DNA of 64,000 nucleotides from Planctomycetota bacterium. GTDB taxonomy: Bacteria > Planctomycetota > J058 > JAJDCP01. The translations under genes and the position numbers were made by a program. The stretch covers positions 1-64,000 of the forward strand of contig JAJDCP010000013.1 in assembly GCA_029260765.1 (NCBI GenBank). The letters run 5' to 3'. The notes beneath the pieces are model-generated. The model saw only the letters and a list, made by a program, of their open reading frames with translations, did not search any database and was not told the origin of the DNA. This document shows, piece after piece, positions 17,355 to 26,620 of the stretch (its first letter is position 1; each line of letters begins with the position of its first letter).

Positions 17355-19488
17355 AGAACCCGTGGTTGCGCGCGAACCAATAGGGCAGCAGCAGGTCGAT
17401 GCCCGGCCACTGCGCCTTGGGATCGCTGCCCCCGTCGAGGTCGAAGGGGTTGCGCTGCCAGAGGTAGTCGGTCTGCGGCCGCTTCTCGATCGCCACCGGA
17501 TAGGTCGCGTAGCTGACCGGGCTCTGGCCGCCGACCACATTGCCCACGCCAGGGATGCTGGCGGTGGTAGGCATCCAGACCGTCTGGGAGATAGTCGGAT
17601 CCTGACTGTTGGCGATCGAGAAACCCCGGCGGGGCCGCAGGGCCCAATGGTCGAGCTCATTCTTGACCTGCGGGCCGAGGGTCGCGGCGAGGCTGGGCAT
17701 AACCATCGCATAGATCCCGTCGAACCACGCGTTCTGGTGGTGGCCGACTGCCGCACGCATCGTGCGCATCAGCTTGAGGTAGCCCCGGTAACGGTCGGGA
17801 TCGGTCTCGAGCTCAGCCAGGATCACCAGGTTGGAGTGGCTGAGGTTGAACTTGTAGTACTGGAAGTGGGGATCCTGCGAGCTGAGCCAGCCGGGCAGCC
17901 AGATGATGTCTGCCAGCGGGCTGTATTGCTGGTGCAGGGCATCCCATGTGCCGGGGTCGACCATGGCCGCGAGCCCGGTGAAAGAGAGGATCATGGCCGG
18001 CGCCTGGGCGAAGGTCGTCGAAAAAGTGACGCCGTCGGCCTGGGTCGCGATCCAGTCGTTGGCTTCGAGGTAGCCGACGATGCGCTCGATCAGGGGGCCG
18101 ACTTCAGGGCGCAGGCTCGGGATCCGATGGTAGGCCTGACCCAGGCCCAGGCCCACGCCGAGGTACTGGTCGCGGCTGATGTTGCCCTTGGCTCCCCAGG
18201 GTTGCCCGCCGACTGAGCCGACGAAGTAGTTGCTGCTGCCCTGCATCTGGGCGATGTCGGGGGAAGACATCGGGACAGCGCAGCGCGAGAGCAGGCCGCC
18301 GCCGTTGTTGGCCACATCGAGCAGCAACTCGAGCCCGGCGACCGCCCGCGTGGCTCCAGTCAGCGCACGCGTGTCGCCGGTGAGGTCGTAACGGTAGGCC
18401 TCGCCCGCGAGGTAGTGCCCGGTCCAGATGGCCGAATCGCCGTGATCGTGGTGATGGTCGACGCTGCCACCCTGGTTCGGGGTGTCGAAGACCGCGGGGA
18501 ACACGTGGTCAAAGGGCATGTGGTTGGCCTGGATCTCGTCGGAGATGGCATCGGCCAACGGCTTGAGGGGCTGCGCCTGCGGAACCGGCTGGACGGCCGT
18601 CGCCCCGCTACCCCAGGACTGTCCCTGGGGAAACACACTGGGCAGCATCACGTTGATCTGCTGCTGCAAGAGCACCGGGGCCGCCAGAAAGGCCGTCTGC
18701 AGCACAGGCTGCAAGATCTGGGTCAGCAGGCTGGTCAGCGGGCCGGCAATCGGTGAGGTCGAGGCCAGGCTCAGGTTGAAGTTGACGCTGGGCGTGCCGG
18801 CGTTGCTGAGCAGCGGTACCTGGCCGGTCAAGTCGAGGACCACCGGGGCGACGATCGCCAGATCACTGATGGTCAGGTCGATGTCCATCGGCGCGACCGG
18901 GATCTGCGTGGGGATGCCACTGATCGTGAGGTTGACGGTGCCCGCGACCTGGACCCGGACGGAGGCCGACCAGTCGGCCTGCGCGGGCAGCCTCAACTCG
19001 ACCTCGGTGGCATGCGGCGTCGCGTTCGTGACCGCGACCCCTGGTGTCTCGTCGAAGTCGAGCTGCAGGTTGGAGATGCTGCCGATGCTGAGACCGGAGA
19101 AGCTCTGACCGACGAAACTCTGCAGCTGGGTCTCGAGCATGTCTTCGACGTCGGGCAGCAGATGGTTCCAGTTGCGCTCGATCAAGTCGTTGTAGATGCT
19201 CAGGCTCGCCGGTGTCAGCTCGAAGGGGTCGATGGCCGGCGCGTTCGCGATCGCGGCCAGGGCCGTCAGGTACTGTGCCTGGTTGGTCGCGCTGCCATAG
19301 GGGGTGGTGGTCGGCCCGGGTTGGCTGCCCCCGCCATTTCCGGTATTGCCTACCGGCGTGCCCGTGTTGCCGCCCGGCGAGGTCGGGCTCGCCGTGTTGG
19401 AGGAGGTGTCCCCGCCAGAGGAGGAGCCGCTGCAGCCTGCGAGCAGGAGCGCGAGCAGGGAAGGCAGGAGGTAACGGAGAGGTGCCAT
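17347..19488 (-). CDS. Large lipoprotein: beta-rich N-domain plus helical-barrel C-domain
   Basis: A 713-residue lipoprotein with lipobox LLLAGCSG (Cys19) and a Ser/Gly/Thr-rich linker to about residue 60. Residues 60-300 are a repetitive hydrophobic beta-rich segment (VTISDL, VVLDLTGQVPLL) resembling lipid-binding TULIP/BPI-like folds. Residues 320-700 look like an alpha-alpha barrel of the kind used by glycan lyases and glycosidases, with HHHDHGDSAIWTGHYLAGEA and HHQNAWFDGIYAMV. Neither half is firmly assigned. It should sit on a periplasmic or outer surface. A GAGG precedes the ATG. It overlaps the convergent hydrolase by 8 bases. Confidence 0.75.
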   Translation of the reverse strand: MAPLRYLLPSLLALLLAGCSGSSSGGDTSSNTASPTSPGGNTGTPVGNTGNGGGSQPGPTTTPYGSATNQAQYLTALAAIANAPAIDPFELTPASLSIYNDLIERNWNHLLPDVEDMLETQLQSFVGQSFSGLSIGSISNLQLDFDETPGVAVTNATPHATEVELRLPAQADWSASVRVQVAGTVNLTISGIPTQIPVAPMDIDLTISDLAIVAPVVLDLTGQVPLLSNAGTPSVNFNLSLASTSPIAGPLTSLLTQILQPVLQTAFLAAPVLLQQQINVMLPSVFPQGQSWGSGATAVQPVPQAQPLKPLADAISDEIQANHMPFDHVFPAVFDTPNQGGSVDHHHDHGDSAIWTGHYLAGEAYRYDLTGDTRALTGATRAVAGLELLLDVANNGGGLLSRCAVPMSSPDIAQMQGSSNYFVGSVGGQPWGAKGNISRDQYLGVGLGLGQAYHRIPSLRPEVGPLIERIVGYLEANDWIATQADGVTFSTTFAQAPAMILSFTGLAAMVDPGTWDALHQQYSPLADIIWLPGWLSSQDPHFQYYKFNLSHSNLVILAELETDPDRYRGYLKLMRTMRAAVGHHQNAWFDGIYAMVMPSLAATLGPQVKNELDHWALRPRRGFSIANSQDPTISQTVWMPTTASIPGVGNVVGGQSPVSYATYPVAIEKRPQTDYLWQRNPFDLDGGSDPKAQWPGIDLLLPYWFARNHGFFN

Positions 19489-19653
19489 GGCATCGACCTC
19501 GTGAGGAGAACATTCTGCGGTATCAGGTCAAGTCTACCCTTGGGCCCGCAGTGGGACAAGCTTTGGCCTGCCGGGAAGCCGAGCTTCCTGCAGGCATGGG
19601 ACGCGCGGTTGGGGAGGCCGAAGGGCTCGCGGAACACTCCAGTCCCGAGTCCC

Positions 19654-19682
19654 TTGCAATCATACCTTTGGCTCTGTATAAA
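19654..19682 (+). promoter_or_regulatory. Candidate sigma-70 promoter for the PI-PLC-like gene
   Basis: TTGCAA (19654-19659), a 17-base spacer and TATAAA (19677-19682), lying about 72 bases upstream of the start codon at 19755. The region is also locally AT-richer than its surroundings. Seen by eye only. Confidence 0.45.
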
Positions 19683-19754
19683 TGATGCCGACCGCGGCGG
19701 GTCCGCGTTCCACGCCGAATTGGAAGCATCCACCGCCCGCGAAGGAGCCCTGCC

Positions 19755-20714
19755 ATGGTGCCACGACCGCTTGTCTTAGTGTTGAGTCTGCTCGCCCTGG
19801 CCTGCGCGGATGACCCGATCTCCCCGGAGAGCTGGATGCACGAGCTGTATGGCGCCCGGCCTCAGACCCTGCTGCGCGATGTGGTGATTCCGGGCACGCA
19901 CGACGCGGCGACCTACGGTATCAGCGCGAGCTCTGATGTCGCCAAGGGCCAGCCGTTCATCTACAACCTGGCCAAACCGGTCGTCGCGGGTTGGTCGTTG
20001 ACCCAGCATCGCACCACCGCCGAGCAGCTGCGCGACGGCATCCGCTATCTCGACCTGCGGGTGACCGAGCACCGTGGCGAGCTGGTCATCGTCCATGGCA
20101 TGATCAGTGTCTCGTTGCTGGAAGTGCTGCAAGAGGTTGAGGACTTCTGCGCTGCGCAGCCCGAGGAGATCGTGATCCTCGACTTCCAGGAGATGCCTGG
20201 CAAGGCGCATCGTGAGAGTTTCAACGCGAGCCTCCAGAAGGTCCTGGGAGCTCGCCTCGTGCCCGACTCTTTCGCTGCGGACAGCGTCACTTTCGGGCAG
20301 CTCTGGGACGCCGGCAAGAGCGTGATCTGTCTGCTCAAGGACGGCAAGCTTGCCGACGCGCAGCCGCACTTTTGGAAGCGCAGCCGCCAGTTCACCCATA
20401 CCTGGGCCAACGCTACCGACCTGGAGCGCCTGCGTGGGCGCCTGGAGGAGGACCTCGCGGAGCGGGATAGGGACCGCTTCTTGTGCAGCTTTCTGACCTT
20501 CACCCCCGAGGTCGAGACGATCATCCAGAAGGGGCTGATGTCTGGAGAGGATCTGCAACAGCTCTCCAGCCCGCTCGTCGACAAGCCGGGCCTGTGGATC
20601 CCCGACTGGTTGGACCGCGGCCTGCCCGTCAATATCGTGGCGGCGGACTTCTACGACACGACTGACCTGGTATCGGCCTGTCTGGCCGCCAACCTGCGCC
20701 TGCTTGAGGAGTAG
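19755..20714 (+). CDS. PI-PLC X-domain phosphodiesterase, probable lipoprotein
   Basis: A 319-residue protein. The N-terminus LVLSLLALACADD has a lipobox-like LALAC. The PI-PLC X domain follows: VVIPGTHDAATYG with the first catalytic His49, DGIRYLDLRV, and VIVHGM with the second His114. DFQEM and DWLDRG lie further on. Bacterial members cleave phosphatidylinositol or related headgroups without calcium. It would act at the cell surface or periplasm. AAGGAG precedes the ATG, with a candidate promoter at 19654. It is divergent from the large lipoprotein gene. Confidence 0.9.
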   Translation: MVPRPLVLVLSLLALACADDPISPESWMHELYGARPQTLLRDVVIPGTHDAATYGISASSDVAKGQPFIYNLAKPVVAGWSLTQHRTTAEQLRDGIRYLDLRVTEHRGELVIVHGMISVSLLEVLQEVEDFCAAQPEEIVILDFQEMPGKAHRESFNASLQKVLGARLVPDSFAADSVTFGQLWDAGKSVICLLKDGKLADAQPHFWKRSRQFTHTWANATDLERLRGRLEEDLAERDRDRFLCSFLTFTPEVETIIQKGLMSGEDLQQLSSPLVDKPGLWIPDWLDRGLPVNIVAADFYDTTDLVSACLAANLRLLEE

Positions 20715-21340
20715 GGGCAGGCTGCGGGCTGGGCCGGAGGGCCAGCTGCGAGACGATATTGCCAGACCTGGGCCCCATGAACCCCCGCTCGAACTCCCAG
20801 AGTACCTCCTGCCGCCAAAGCTGCAGCACAAGATCGAGGCAACATCGCCGACAGCGTTCCCGACATCAAGGTGGTCGCGCCCGGGCGCTTCGAGAGTCAC
20901 AGACGTGGTGGGGCTCAAGCAGGCTGCCAGGTTTGCGTCACGGGCTGCTCGTTTGCCTGGCAGGTGGTCGAAGTGAGGCTGAACGCCACGTTCTAAGGAG
21001 AACTGTCTGCCACCAGGCCGGGTTGGTCGATGACGAGACCCCTGCCCCGGCGGTCCCGACCACCTTCCGGGTCTTGGCGTCGGTTTCCTGGTCGACCACC
21101 ACCGAGGAGATCCTCCGCCATCCCGTCCACAGAACAGCTCGTCGACGGCAAGCTGGCCGCGGCGGCGACCGATGCGGCCAACTGGATCTGGTGGCCCTCG
21201 CGGGGGGCTCGTGTTGATCGGGTTCGTCCTGGCGACGCATGTCTGGAACGCCAGGCCGACTCCGAAGAGTCCGGCCGTGTCGCCTGCTGGGGACGCTGAA
21301 GGCTGAGGCGTTCAAGGTGAGTGCCCGCATCTGTGCGCCC
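20715..21340. pseudogene. Gene-poor stretch with a frameshifted remnant
   Basis: About 625 bases with no intact gene. On the plus strand near 21130-21300 one frame reads LAAAATDAANWIWWPSRG. After a one-base shift at a run of G (about 21199-21204) a second frame continues as LVLIGFVLATHVWNARP, which looks like a membrane helix. This suggests a decayed or truncated small membrane protein gene. No start codon with a ribosome binding site was found, and the identity is unknown. Confidence 0.3.
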
Positions 21341-24300
21341 TCAATCCCCCTGGCCCGCCCTGACCGCCGCATCGCGCAACCCGCGAAGGTGCTCCACCAC
21401 CTGTTGATGCGCTGCGGGGCTGTCGCCGATTGCGTCGAGCTCCGCCACAACCTCCGCGAGCACCGTCCGCCACTTCCCGCTAGCGCCGCGCTGCTCGGCA
21501 AGCAGCATCAGGTTGGTCAGGATGGCGTTCACGATTCCCAGAAAGCGCATGTCCCGTGGGTCCTCACGCAGATTCTGCCGGGCCAGGGGCAGGGCCTGGG
21601 CATAGAGCTCTTCGGCGCCCACGGGGTCGCTGTCGCTGCGGTGGACCGCCCAGTTGTTGTAGGTGATGCACAGGTCATGACGAGACTCCTGCCGGGGCGC
21701 CTCCTCGTAGAGCGCCGTGTGCAGGCGCAACGCCTCTTCGAAACAGGCTTCGGCCTGTGCGTCCTGTTGCAGGTCATCGTAGACGTTGGCGAGCCAGCCA
21801 AGGGCCGAGGCCACTCCGTACCTGATGTTGGGGAAGTCCGGGGCTTCCTGCAGGATGGCGCGGCGCAGCGCGAGAGCCTCGTCAAAGGCTACCAAGGCAT
21901 CATCGTAGGCGCCCTGCTCTTTGCGCAACTCACCGACCAGGATCAGGGCGCGGGCGAGCTGGTAGCGGGCCAGGGGCAGCTGCGGATAGGGGTTTTCCCG
22001 CTCCAGCTGCAGGTAGGGGCCTGCTGCTTCCTCCGCCGCCGGGTAATCCTGCATCCACAGGCACACACGGGTGAGGAGGCGCAGGCAACGGGCCAGATCC
22101 TCACGCTGGACGGCGGCAGACAGATCCGTGCGCAGACTGCGAGCCGCCGTGACAGCCTCGCTCAGGATCAGGTGCGCTTCGCGGTAGTGGCCTTGCAGCA
22201 TCAGCAGCTCGGCGTAGTTGGCACGGATCCGGAGCAGGCTGCTCTGATAGGTGTTCTCCTGGCAGTCGGCGACGATGGGCAGGCGGGCGAGCTCAAGCGC
22301 CTGGCGGTACCAGGCGCGCGCCGCCTCCAGGCGCCCCGCCGCGTCTTCGCATTGGCCACGGCTGAGCAGGATGACCACCTGCAGGATGACTCCTCGGGGC
22401 CTTGCAGGGTTTCTCTGCTGCAGCTCGCTTGCGGACTCTTGCGCTTCGTCAAAGTAACTTCTGGCGAGGTTCAGGTCTTCCAGGCGGAATGCGACATCGC
22501 CGCACACCTGAAGGTTCACGCACAGGTTATCGAGCAGCTGGAGGTCCTGCGTCTGCGCAAACAACTGCCTGTGCAGCTCGAGCGCCTCGTCGCAGAGGCG
22601 GGCGGCTTCCCGATAGTGAAGGGACAACATGTAAGCATCGGCAGCACGCATCAGGGACCCCGCCAGGGCCGCTGAGTTGGCAGCAGTAGGGGCGGCCCGT
22701 TCCAGGCTGCGGCGGATGGCCAGAGAGCGGTCGAAGGTCTGCAGGGCGCGCTCCCACTTGTCCTGTAACCGCAGCATCAAGGCTTCGGTCTCGAGCACGC
22801 CAGCCAACTGCCTCTGCAGCGAAGGCCGCCCGGGCTGCGCGGCGATCAGCGCCTCAAGCAAAGCGCGCGCACGTTCAGCGGCCAGGCGCGCGGCCTCTAT
22901 TTCGCCGACCTGAGCATAGAGCCCGGCCTGCTGACGCAGGGTTGCGGCGAGCTCCTCGGGGACATCGGCGTGCCTGAGCGGGTCGTCAGCCAGAGTCTCC
23001 AGGATGCGGAGGGCCGCCCGGTTCTCTTCGGTCGCTGCCGCGATAGCGCCCTGCGCCTGCAACAGATCGGCGAGCGCTGTCTGGGCCCGGGCCGTGCCCC
23101 GCGACACACGCCCCTGCTCGAGGTCCGCATCGCGCAGCTTCTTCCAGCCAACCATAGCGACCTCTAGCAGGGCGCGGGCGGCGCTGTAGGCCGAGGCATC
23201 CCCCACGCTGCGCGTCAGGGTGCTCCGGACCTCCTGAGACAGGGACTCTAGAGCTTCTTCGGCGATGGCCCCGCGAGCTTCGGCCTGCTGTGAGGCGACC
23301 AGGGTCTCCTGCAACGCCTGCGCGACAAGGCGCTGCTCCTCGATCACCCGGTCCTTCTCGGATTCGATCTGCAGGTTTTTCTGCTCGATCTGCTGACTGT
23401 GCTCCAAGACCTCCTGGTTGCGCAGCGCGAGCAGCACGATGCCCAGCAGCAGGCCGCAGACCAGGCTGGTCACCGCGGCCATCAGGCCGACACGCAAACG
23501 CCGTGCAGAACGCGCGGCGCGCTGGCGCTCTGCGAGCCGGCCCGCCAGTCGGTCTCGCAGATCCTGCGCGTCCTCATGGCCAGCCAGCTGGGCTTCCGCC
23601 AGGCCGAGGTCGCCACGACGCAGGGCTTCCTCCGCAAAGGCCCGGCCCGCCTGCTGCAGGCCGGCGCTCGCCTGCGGATTGGCTTCCCAGAGCTGCTGCG
23701 CCTGCTGGAAACCCGCGACCGCCGCCGCATAGCTCGCGTAGAGCTCGCTGGCCTGAACGCCCGGCGTGCTGCCGCGCTGCCGGGTCGCGGCCAGAGCCCG
23801 GGCCGCTCCTGCCGAGATCGTCAGGCTCTCACGGTGCGCGAGATGGTCACGGAGCGCCGTCTGGAAGCGCGCCACGTCGGGCTGCCGATCCTCCTGCCGG
23901 GGAGACAGGGCCTGCAGACAGGCGGCCCGCAGGTCGGCAGGCAGGTCTTCGGGAAGAGGCAGAAACCGGCCCTCGGCGGCCTGCAGCACCGTCTGGACGA
24001 AGCTCCCACCCGCCCGGGGCGGTTTCCCGCACAGCAGCTGATAGAGGATTGCCCCGAGCAGGTAGACATCACTACTCTCTGAGAGACGCGCGCCGTCGCC
24101 GTGCGCGAGCTCCGGAGACATGTAGGCAGGGGTTCCGCATGGCAGGGTGATGCGGGTGTTGTCGGGGATGGCGCCAGGCGTGTCGGGCTGCCGCTCGACA
24201 CACACGGCCAGGCCCCAGTCGACCACGAGCACCTCGCCGAAGCGTCCGAGCATCACGTTGGCCGGTTTGAGGTCGTTGTGCAGGATGCCGCGACTGTGGG

Positions 24301-24802
24301 CGAAGGCCACCCCGTTGCAGACCTGCAGCAGGATGCCGAGCTGGACCGTGAGGTCTGAGCCTTCGGACCCTAGCAGCTGCTCGCTCCAGGGCCGGCCATC
24401 GATCAGCTTCATCGCCACGAAAAGGGCGCCCTGCCCGGTGGTGCCCAGGCCGTGAACCGGCACGACGTTCGGATGTTCGAGCTGTCCGAGCACGGTCGCC
24501 TCGGCGAGAAAGTCGCGGCGCGCCGCCTCAACACTACTGGAGCGGCGCTCGTGCAGGATTTTGACCGCCACATCCCGATCCAGGCCGCTCTGCCGTGCCC
24601 GGTAGACCGCGCCCATCCCGCCCCGACCGAGCTGTGCGCCGGGCTGGTAAAGTTCGTGGCTCTTGAGCAGCGCGGTCCACGGCGCGTCGGGGGAAGGTTC
24701 CTGATGGCGCGGGCGGTAGGTCGCGTCGCAGTCGAGGCCGTCGTCGACCTTGACGGTGTCGAGGGTCTCTTGCCATAGCTGGATGAGGGTGGTGGAATCC
24801 AC
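21341..24802 (-). CDS. Membrane-anchored Ser/Thr protein kinase with TPR-like sensor (kinase 1)
   Basis: A 1153-residue receptor kinase. Residues 50-320 form a PknB-type kinase domain: glycine loop GRGGMG (59-64), VAVK Lys81, HNDLKPANV (175-183) and DWG (195-197) in place of DFG. HND rather than HRD makes it a non-RD kinase. A membrane helix lies at 436-460, then a coiled coil, then about 650 residues of helical repeats resembling TPRs outside or at the membrane. It begins at GTG after GGAG. Kinase 2 at 40969 is a paralogue with the same layout. DWG kinases of this type are frequent in Planctomycetota. Signal and substrates are unknown. Confidence 0.9.
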   Translation of the reverse strand: MDSTTLIQLWQETLDTVKVDDGLDCDATYRPRHQEPSPDAPWTALLKSHELYQPGAQLGRGGMGAVYRARQSGLDRDVAVKILHERRSSSVEAARRDFLAEATVLGQLEHPNVVPVHGLGTTGQGALFVAMKLIDGRPWSEQLLGSEGSDLTVQLGILLQVCNGVAFAHSRGILHNDLKPANVMLGRFGEVLVVDWGLAVCVERQPDTPGAIPDNTRITLPCGTPAYMSPELAHGDGARLSESSDVYLLGAILYQLLCGKPPRAGGSFVQTVLQAAEGRFLPLPEDLPADLRAACLQALSPRQEDRQPDVARFQTALRDHLAHRESLTISAGAARALAATRQRGSTPGVQASELYASYAAAVAGFQQAQQLWEANPQASAGLQQAGRAFAEEALRRGDLGLAEAQLAGHEDAQDLRDRLAGRLAERQRAARSARRLRVGLMAAVTSLVCGLLLGIVLLALRNQEVLEHSQQIEQKNLQIESEKDRVIEEQRLVAQALQETLVASQQAEARGAIAEEALESLSQEVRSTLTRSVGDASAYSAARALLEVAMVGWKKLRDADLEQGRVSRGTARAQTALADLLQAQGAIAAATEENRAALRILETLADDPLRHADVPEELAATLRQQAGLYAQVGEIEAARLAAERARALLEALIAAQPGRPSLQRQLAGVLETEALMLRLQDKWERALQTFDRSLAIRRSLERAAPTAANSAALAGSLMRAADAYMLSLHYREAARLCDEALELHRQLFAQTQDLQLLDNLCVNLQVCGDVAFRLEDLNLARSYFDEAQESASELQQRNPARPRGVILQVVILLSRGQCEDAAGRLEAARAWYRQALELARLPIVADCQENTYQSSLLRIRANYAELLMLQGHYREAHLILSEAVTAARSLRTDLSAAVQREDLARCLRLLTRVCLWMQDYPAAEEAAGPYLQLERENPYPQLPLARYQLARALILVGELRKEQGAYDDALVAFDEALALRRAILQEAPDFPNIRYGVASALGWLANVYDDLQQDAQAEACFEEALRLHTALYEEAPRQESRHDLCITYNNWAVHRSDSDPVGAEELYAQALPLARQNLREDPRDMRFLGIVNAILTNLMLLAEQRGASGKWRTVLAEVVAELDAIGDSPAAHQQVVEHLRGLRDAAVRAGQGD

Positions 24803-24865
24803 GGCGGGTTCTCCGGGTGTCAGGGCTGGATGCTATTGAAATGAGCACAAGTTCGCGACTCTTTT

Positions 24866-24943
24866 GTAGGGGAGGGGTTGACCCCACCTCGAAGACTCGG
24901 ACGCTTCGTTGACGGGCGCGGGGAGGGATCCCGGCCCTACAAG
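24866..24943. repeat. Dispersed intergenic repeat, copy A
   Basis: Begins GTAGGGG and ends CCCTACAAG, so the ends are inverted. It contains ACCTCGAAGACTCGGACGCT followed by TCG. Copy B at 32366-32452 has the same ends and the same core with one mismatch. An internal arm GGGGTTGACCCC is palindromic. It resembles REP/BIME-type intergenic repeats. No gene covers it. Confidence 0.6.
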
Positions 24944-24956
24944 GACTGGCCAGAAC

Positions 24957-25290
24957 CTACGCTGAGGTCATTAGAGCTTCGCGATGGCCTGTCCTGCTTG
25001 CGCAGGAAGCCATGATGATGCATCCGCTGCGGACAGGTATTCCCCCCAGCCAATTCCACGCCAGCAGGTAGCCGAAGGCGGAGCCAAAGATCAGCACCTC
25101 CCGGGGCATGCCCAGTCCGAGCATGAGTGCCATCAACGTGTGGTTCAGGGTTGCCAGCACCCCCACGCTGCCAGGCGCGGTGGTCAGCGCCTTGGTATGG
25201 ACCGGCGTGGCGTGGATGGCGGCGAGGGGTGCCACGCCGATCACGTCCAGGAACAGGAACGCATTGTCGACCTCGCGGTCCAGCAGCACG
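24957..25290 (-). pseudogene. Truncated membrane protein remnant
   Basis: The 3' part of a minus-strand frame reads as a natural hydrophobic protein: LLDREVDNAFLFLDVIGVAP, NHTLMALMLGLGMPREVLIF and GSAFGYLLAWNWLGG, with two or three membrane helices. Upstream of about 25290 the reading becomes Arg/Pro-rich and unnatural, and no start signal exists. The 5' end therefore appears lost, perhaps through an insertion or deletion linked to the neighbouring plus-strand gene. I do not recognise the family. Confidence 0.35.
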
Positions 25291-25378
25291 CCCGCTGCGG
25301 CTGCGCGTGGGCGACATCTTGCTTGTCCTTCACCTCTCTGGCGGCTAGGCTCGGGCCGCATTCGGACCGGAGCCAGGC

Positions 25379-26023
25379 ATGCCCATCTTGTTCCTCGGAG
25401 CGCTCCTTTTCGTTGCGTTGGTGGTCCTCGCGGTTGTGGCCGGGAGCGTGTTCCTGGTCCTTCGCGCAAGCGCAGACAGCACGCGCCGCCGCAGAGTGGT
25501 GCCCCTGGGCATCGCCGGGGTTCTGGCAGTGCTCCTGCTCGGCCTGGCTCTGACGGCAGGGTTGAGCTGGCACAGGTGCAGCGTACGCCTCGCCGACGTC
25601 CGCGTAAGCGTCGGCGGGGCGCCCGCTCCGGCTCTGGTGTGGCAGGAAGCGCTCGCGCTGCCGGCCGAGTTCCTTCTGTTCGAGTCTGGTCAGCCCGAGG
25701 CCCTTCCCAATGCGGAGCACCTCGCCAAGGCGCACATCAGCCTGGAGCTCGAGGACGGCAACGGCGAGATCGCGCAGGAGGTGGAGTTCCGCCCCGTGGT
25801 CCGCCAGCACCGGCGCGCCGACGGCAGCCTGGCGTACATCAGCGTCGGTATGGGCTCAGGACACATGGGGCGCCTCCATTGGCGCTGCGAGCCGGATGTG
25901 CGGTTCGACGCAGTCGACTCCATCCTCGCACTGGACCTGTACGTAGGGCCTCCCGAGGGGCCCTTCGAGATGACGACGCTGCGCTTCCTGGTGACTGCCG
26001 AGCAGCTGACTCTTTTGGAATAG
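25379..26023 (+). CDS. Hypothetical membrane-anchored protein
   Basis: A 214-residue protein with two N-terminal membrane helices (about 3-28 and 42-62) separated by an Arg-rich loop. An extracytoplasmic domain of about 150 residues is rich in beta strands and ends FEMTTLRFLVTAEQLTLLE. Two Cys (in HRCSV and WRCEP) could form a disulfide. GGAG precedes the ATG. I recognise no family. The stop codon is the first unit of the GGGATA repeat that follows. Confidence 0.65.
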   Translation: MPILFLGALLFVALVVLAVVAGSVFLVLRASADSTRRRRVVPLGIAGVLAVLLLGLALTAGLSWHRCSVRLADVRVSVGGAPAPALVWQEALALPAEFLLFESGQPEALPNAEHLAKAHISLELEDGNGEIAQEVEFRPVVRQHRRADGSLAYISVGMGSGHMGRLHWRCEPDVRFDAVDSILALDLYVGPPEGPFEMTTLRFLVTAEQLTLLE

Positions 26024-26045
26024 GGATAGGGATAGGGATAGGGAT
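26021..26045. repeat. Short hexanucleotide tandem repeat (TAGGGA)n
   Basis: Four consecutive copies of TAGGGA (TAGGGA TAGGGA TAGGGA TAGGGA) followed by T. The first three bases are the stop codon of the gene at 25379. Such arrays change length by slippage; here that would not alter the protein. The 265 bases after it hold no convincing gene. Confidence 0.8.
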
Positions 26046-26310
26046 CAGCGATCGGCCCTTGAGATCAGGACAAGGCGGCCGTTGTCATATTGACCGGACG
26101 CGCGGCGAAGCAACGGTCGGAGAGCGATGCGACGAGGGAGCCCTGCCGCCGCCCGGCGCGCAGCCTCCCGTCTCGTGGTGCACTGGGCATGCAGCATCTC
26201 CGAATGGGTCCCTCTCTTGAGAATGGGCGGAGAAGCTACCGGATTTCTCCGAAGAGAATTCGTGCCTCTTCGCTCAGCTTCCCTAAGTTTCAGCGCAACG
26301 AAGAGGGCGC

Positions 26311-26517
26311 TCACTGCTGTTTCTTGCGATGCAACATGTCGCTGACGGTCTTTTTGCCCAGGCCACCAAGAAGGGACTTTTTCTTGCCTCCTAAGAGTCC
26401 CCCCAAGAGTCCGCCCTTCTTCCCCTTCCCACTTCCAAGCATCTCTCCGATCATCTGGTCTTGCGATTTTTGTGCAGCGCGAACGATTGCCTGGCTGCGC
26501 CCGTGACCCCGCGGCAC
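26311..26517 (-). CDS. Small Lys/Gly-rich protein, tentative
   Basis: A 68-codon frame starting at GTG with GAGGA nine bases ahead. The product has a helical N-terminus (SQAIVRAAQKSQDQMIGEML) and a repetitive basic tail with GLLGGLLGGKKKSLLGGLG. It is strongly positively charged, so it could bind nucleic acid or membranes. No family is recognised. The opposite strand is also open, so this remains uncertain. Confidence 0.4.
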   Translation of the reverse strand: MPRGHGRSQAIVRAAQKSQDQMIGEMLGSGKGKKGGLLGGLLGGKKKSLLGGLGKKTVSDMLHRKKQQ

Positions 26518-26620
26518 CCGTGTCGGTCCTCAAACGTCTCGTCAGCCTCTCTCTGTACGTGTAGCGGCGGTGGCCTGGTAGCGGCCTGCTTCGTACACAA
26601 GGGGCCTGTCATGGGACTGC

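Noticed and set aside
26021..26045. TAGGGA repeat considered as telomere-like or replication sequence
   Set aside because: Only four units in a bacterial intergenic position; simple slippage is enough to explain it.
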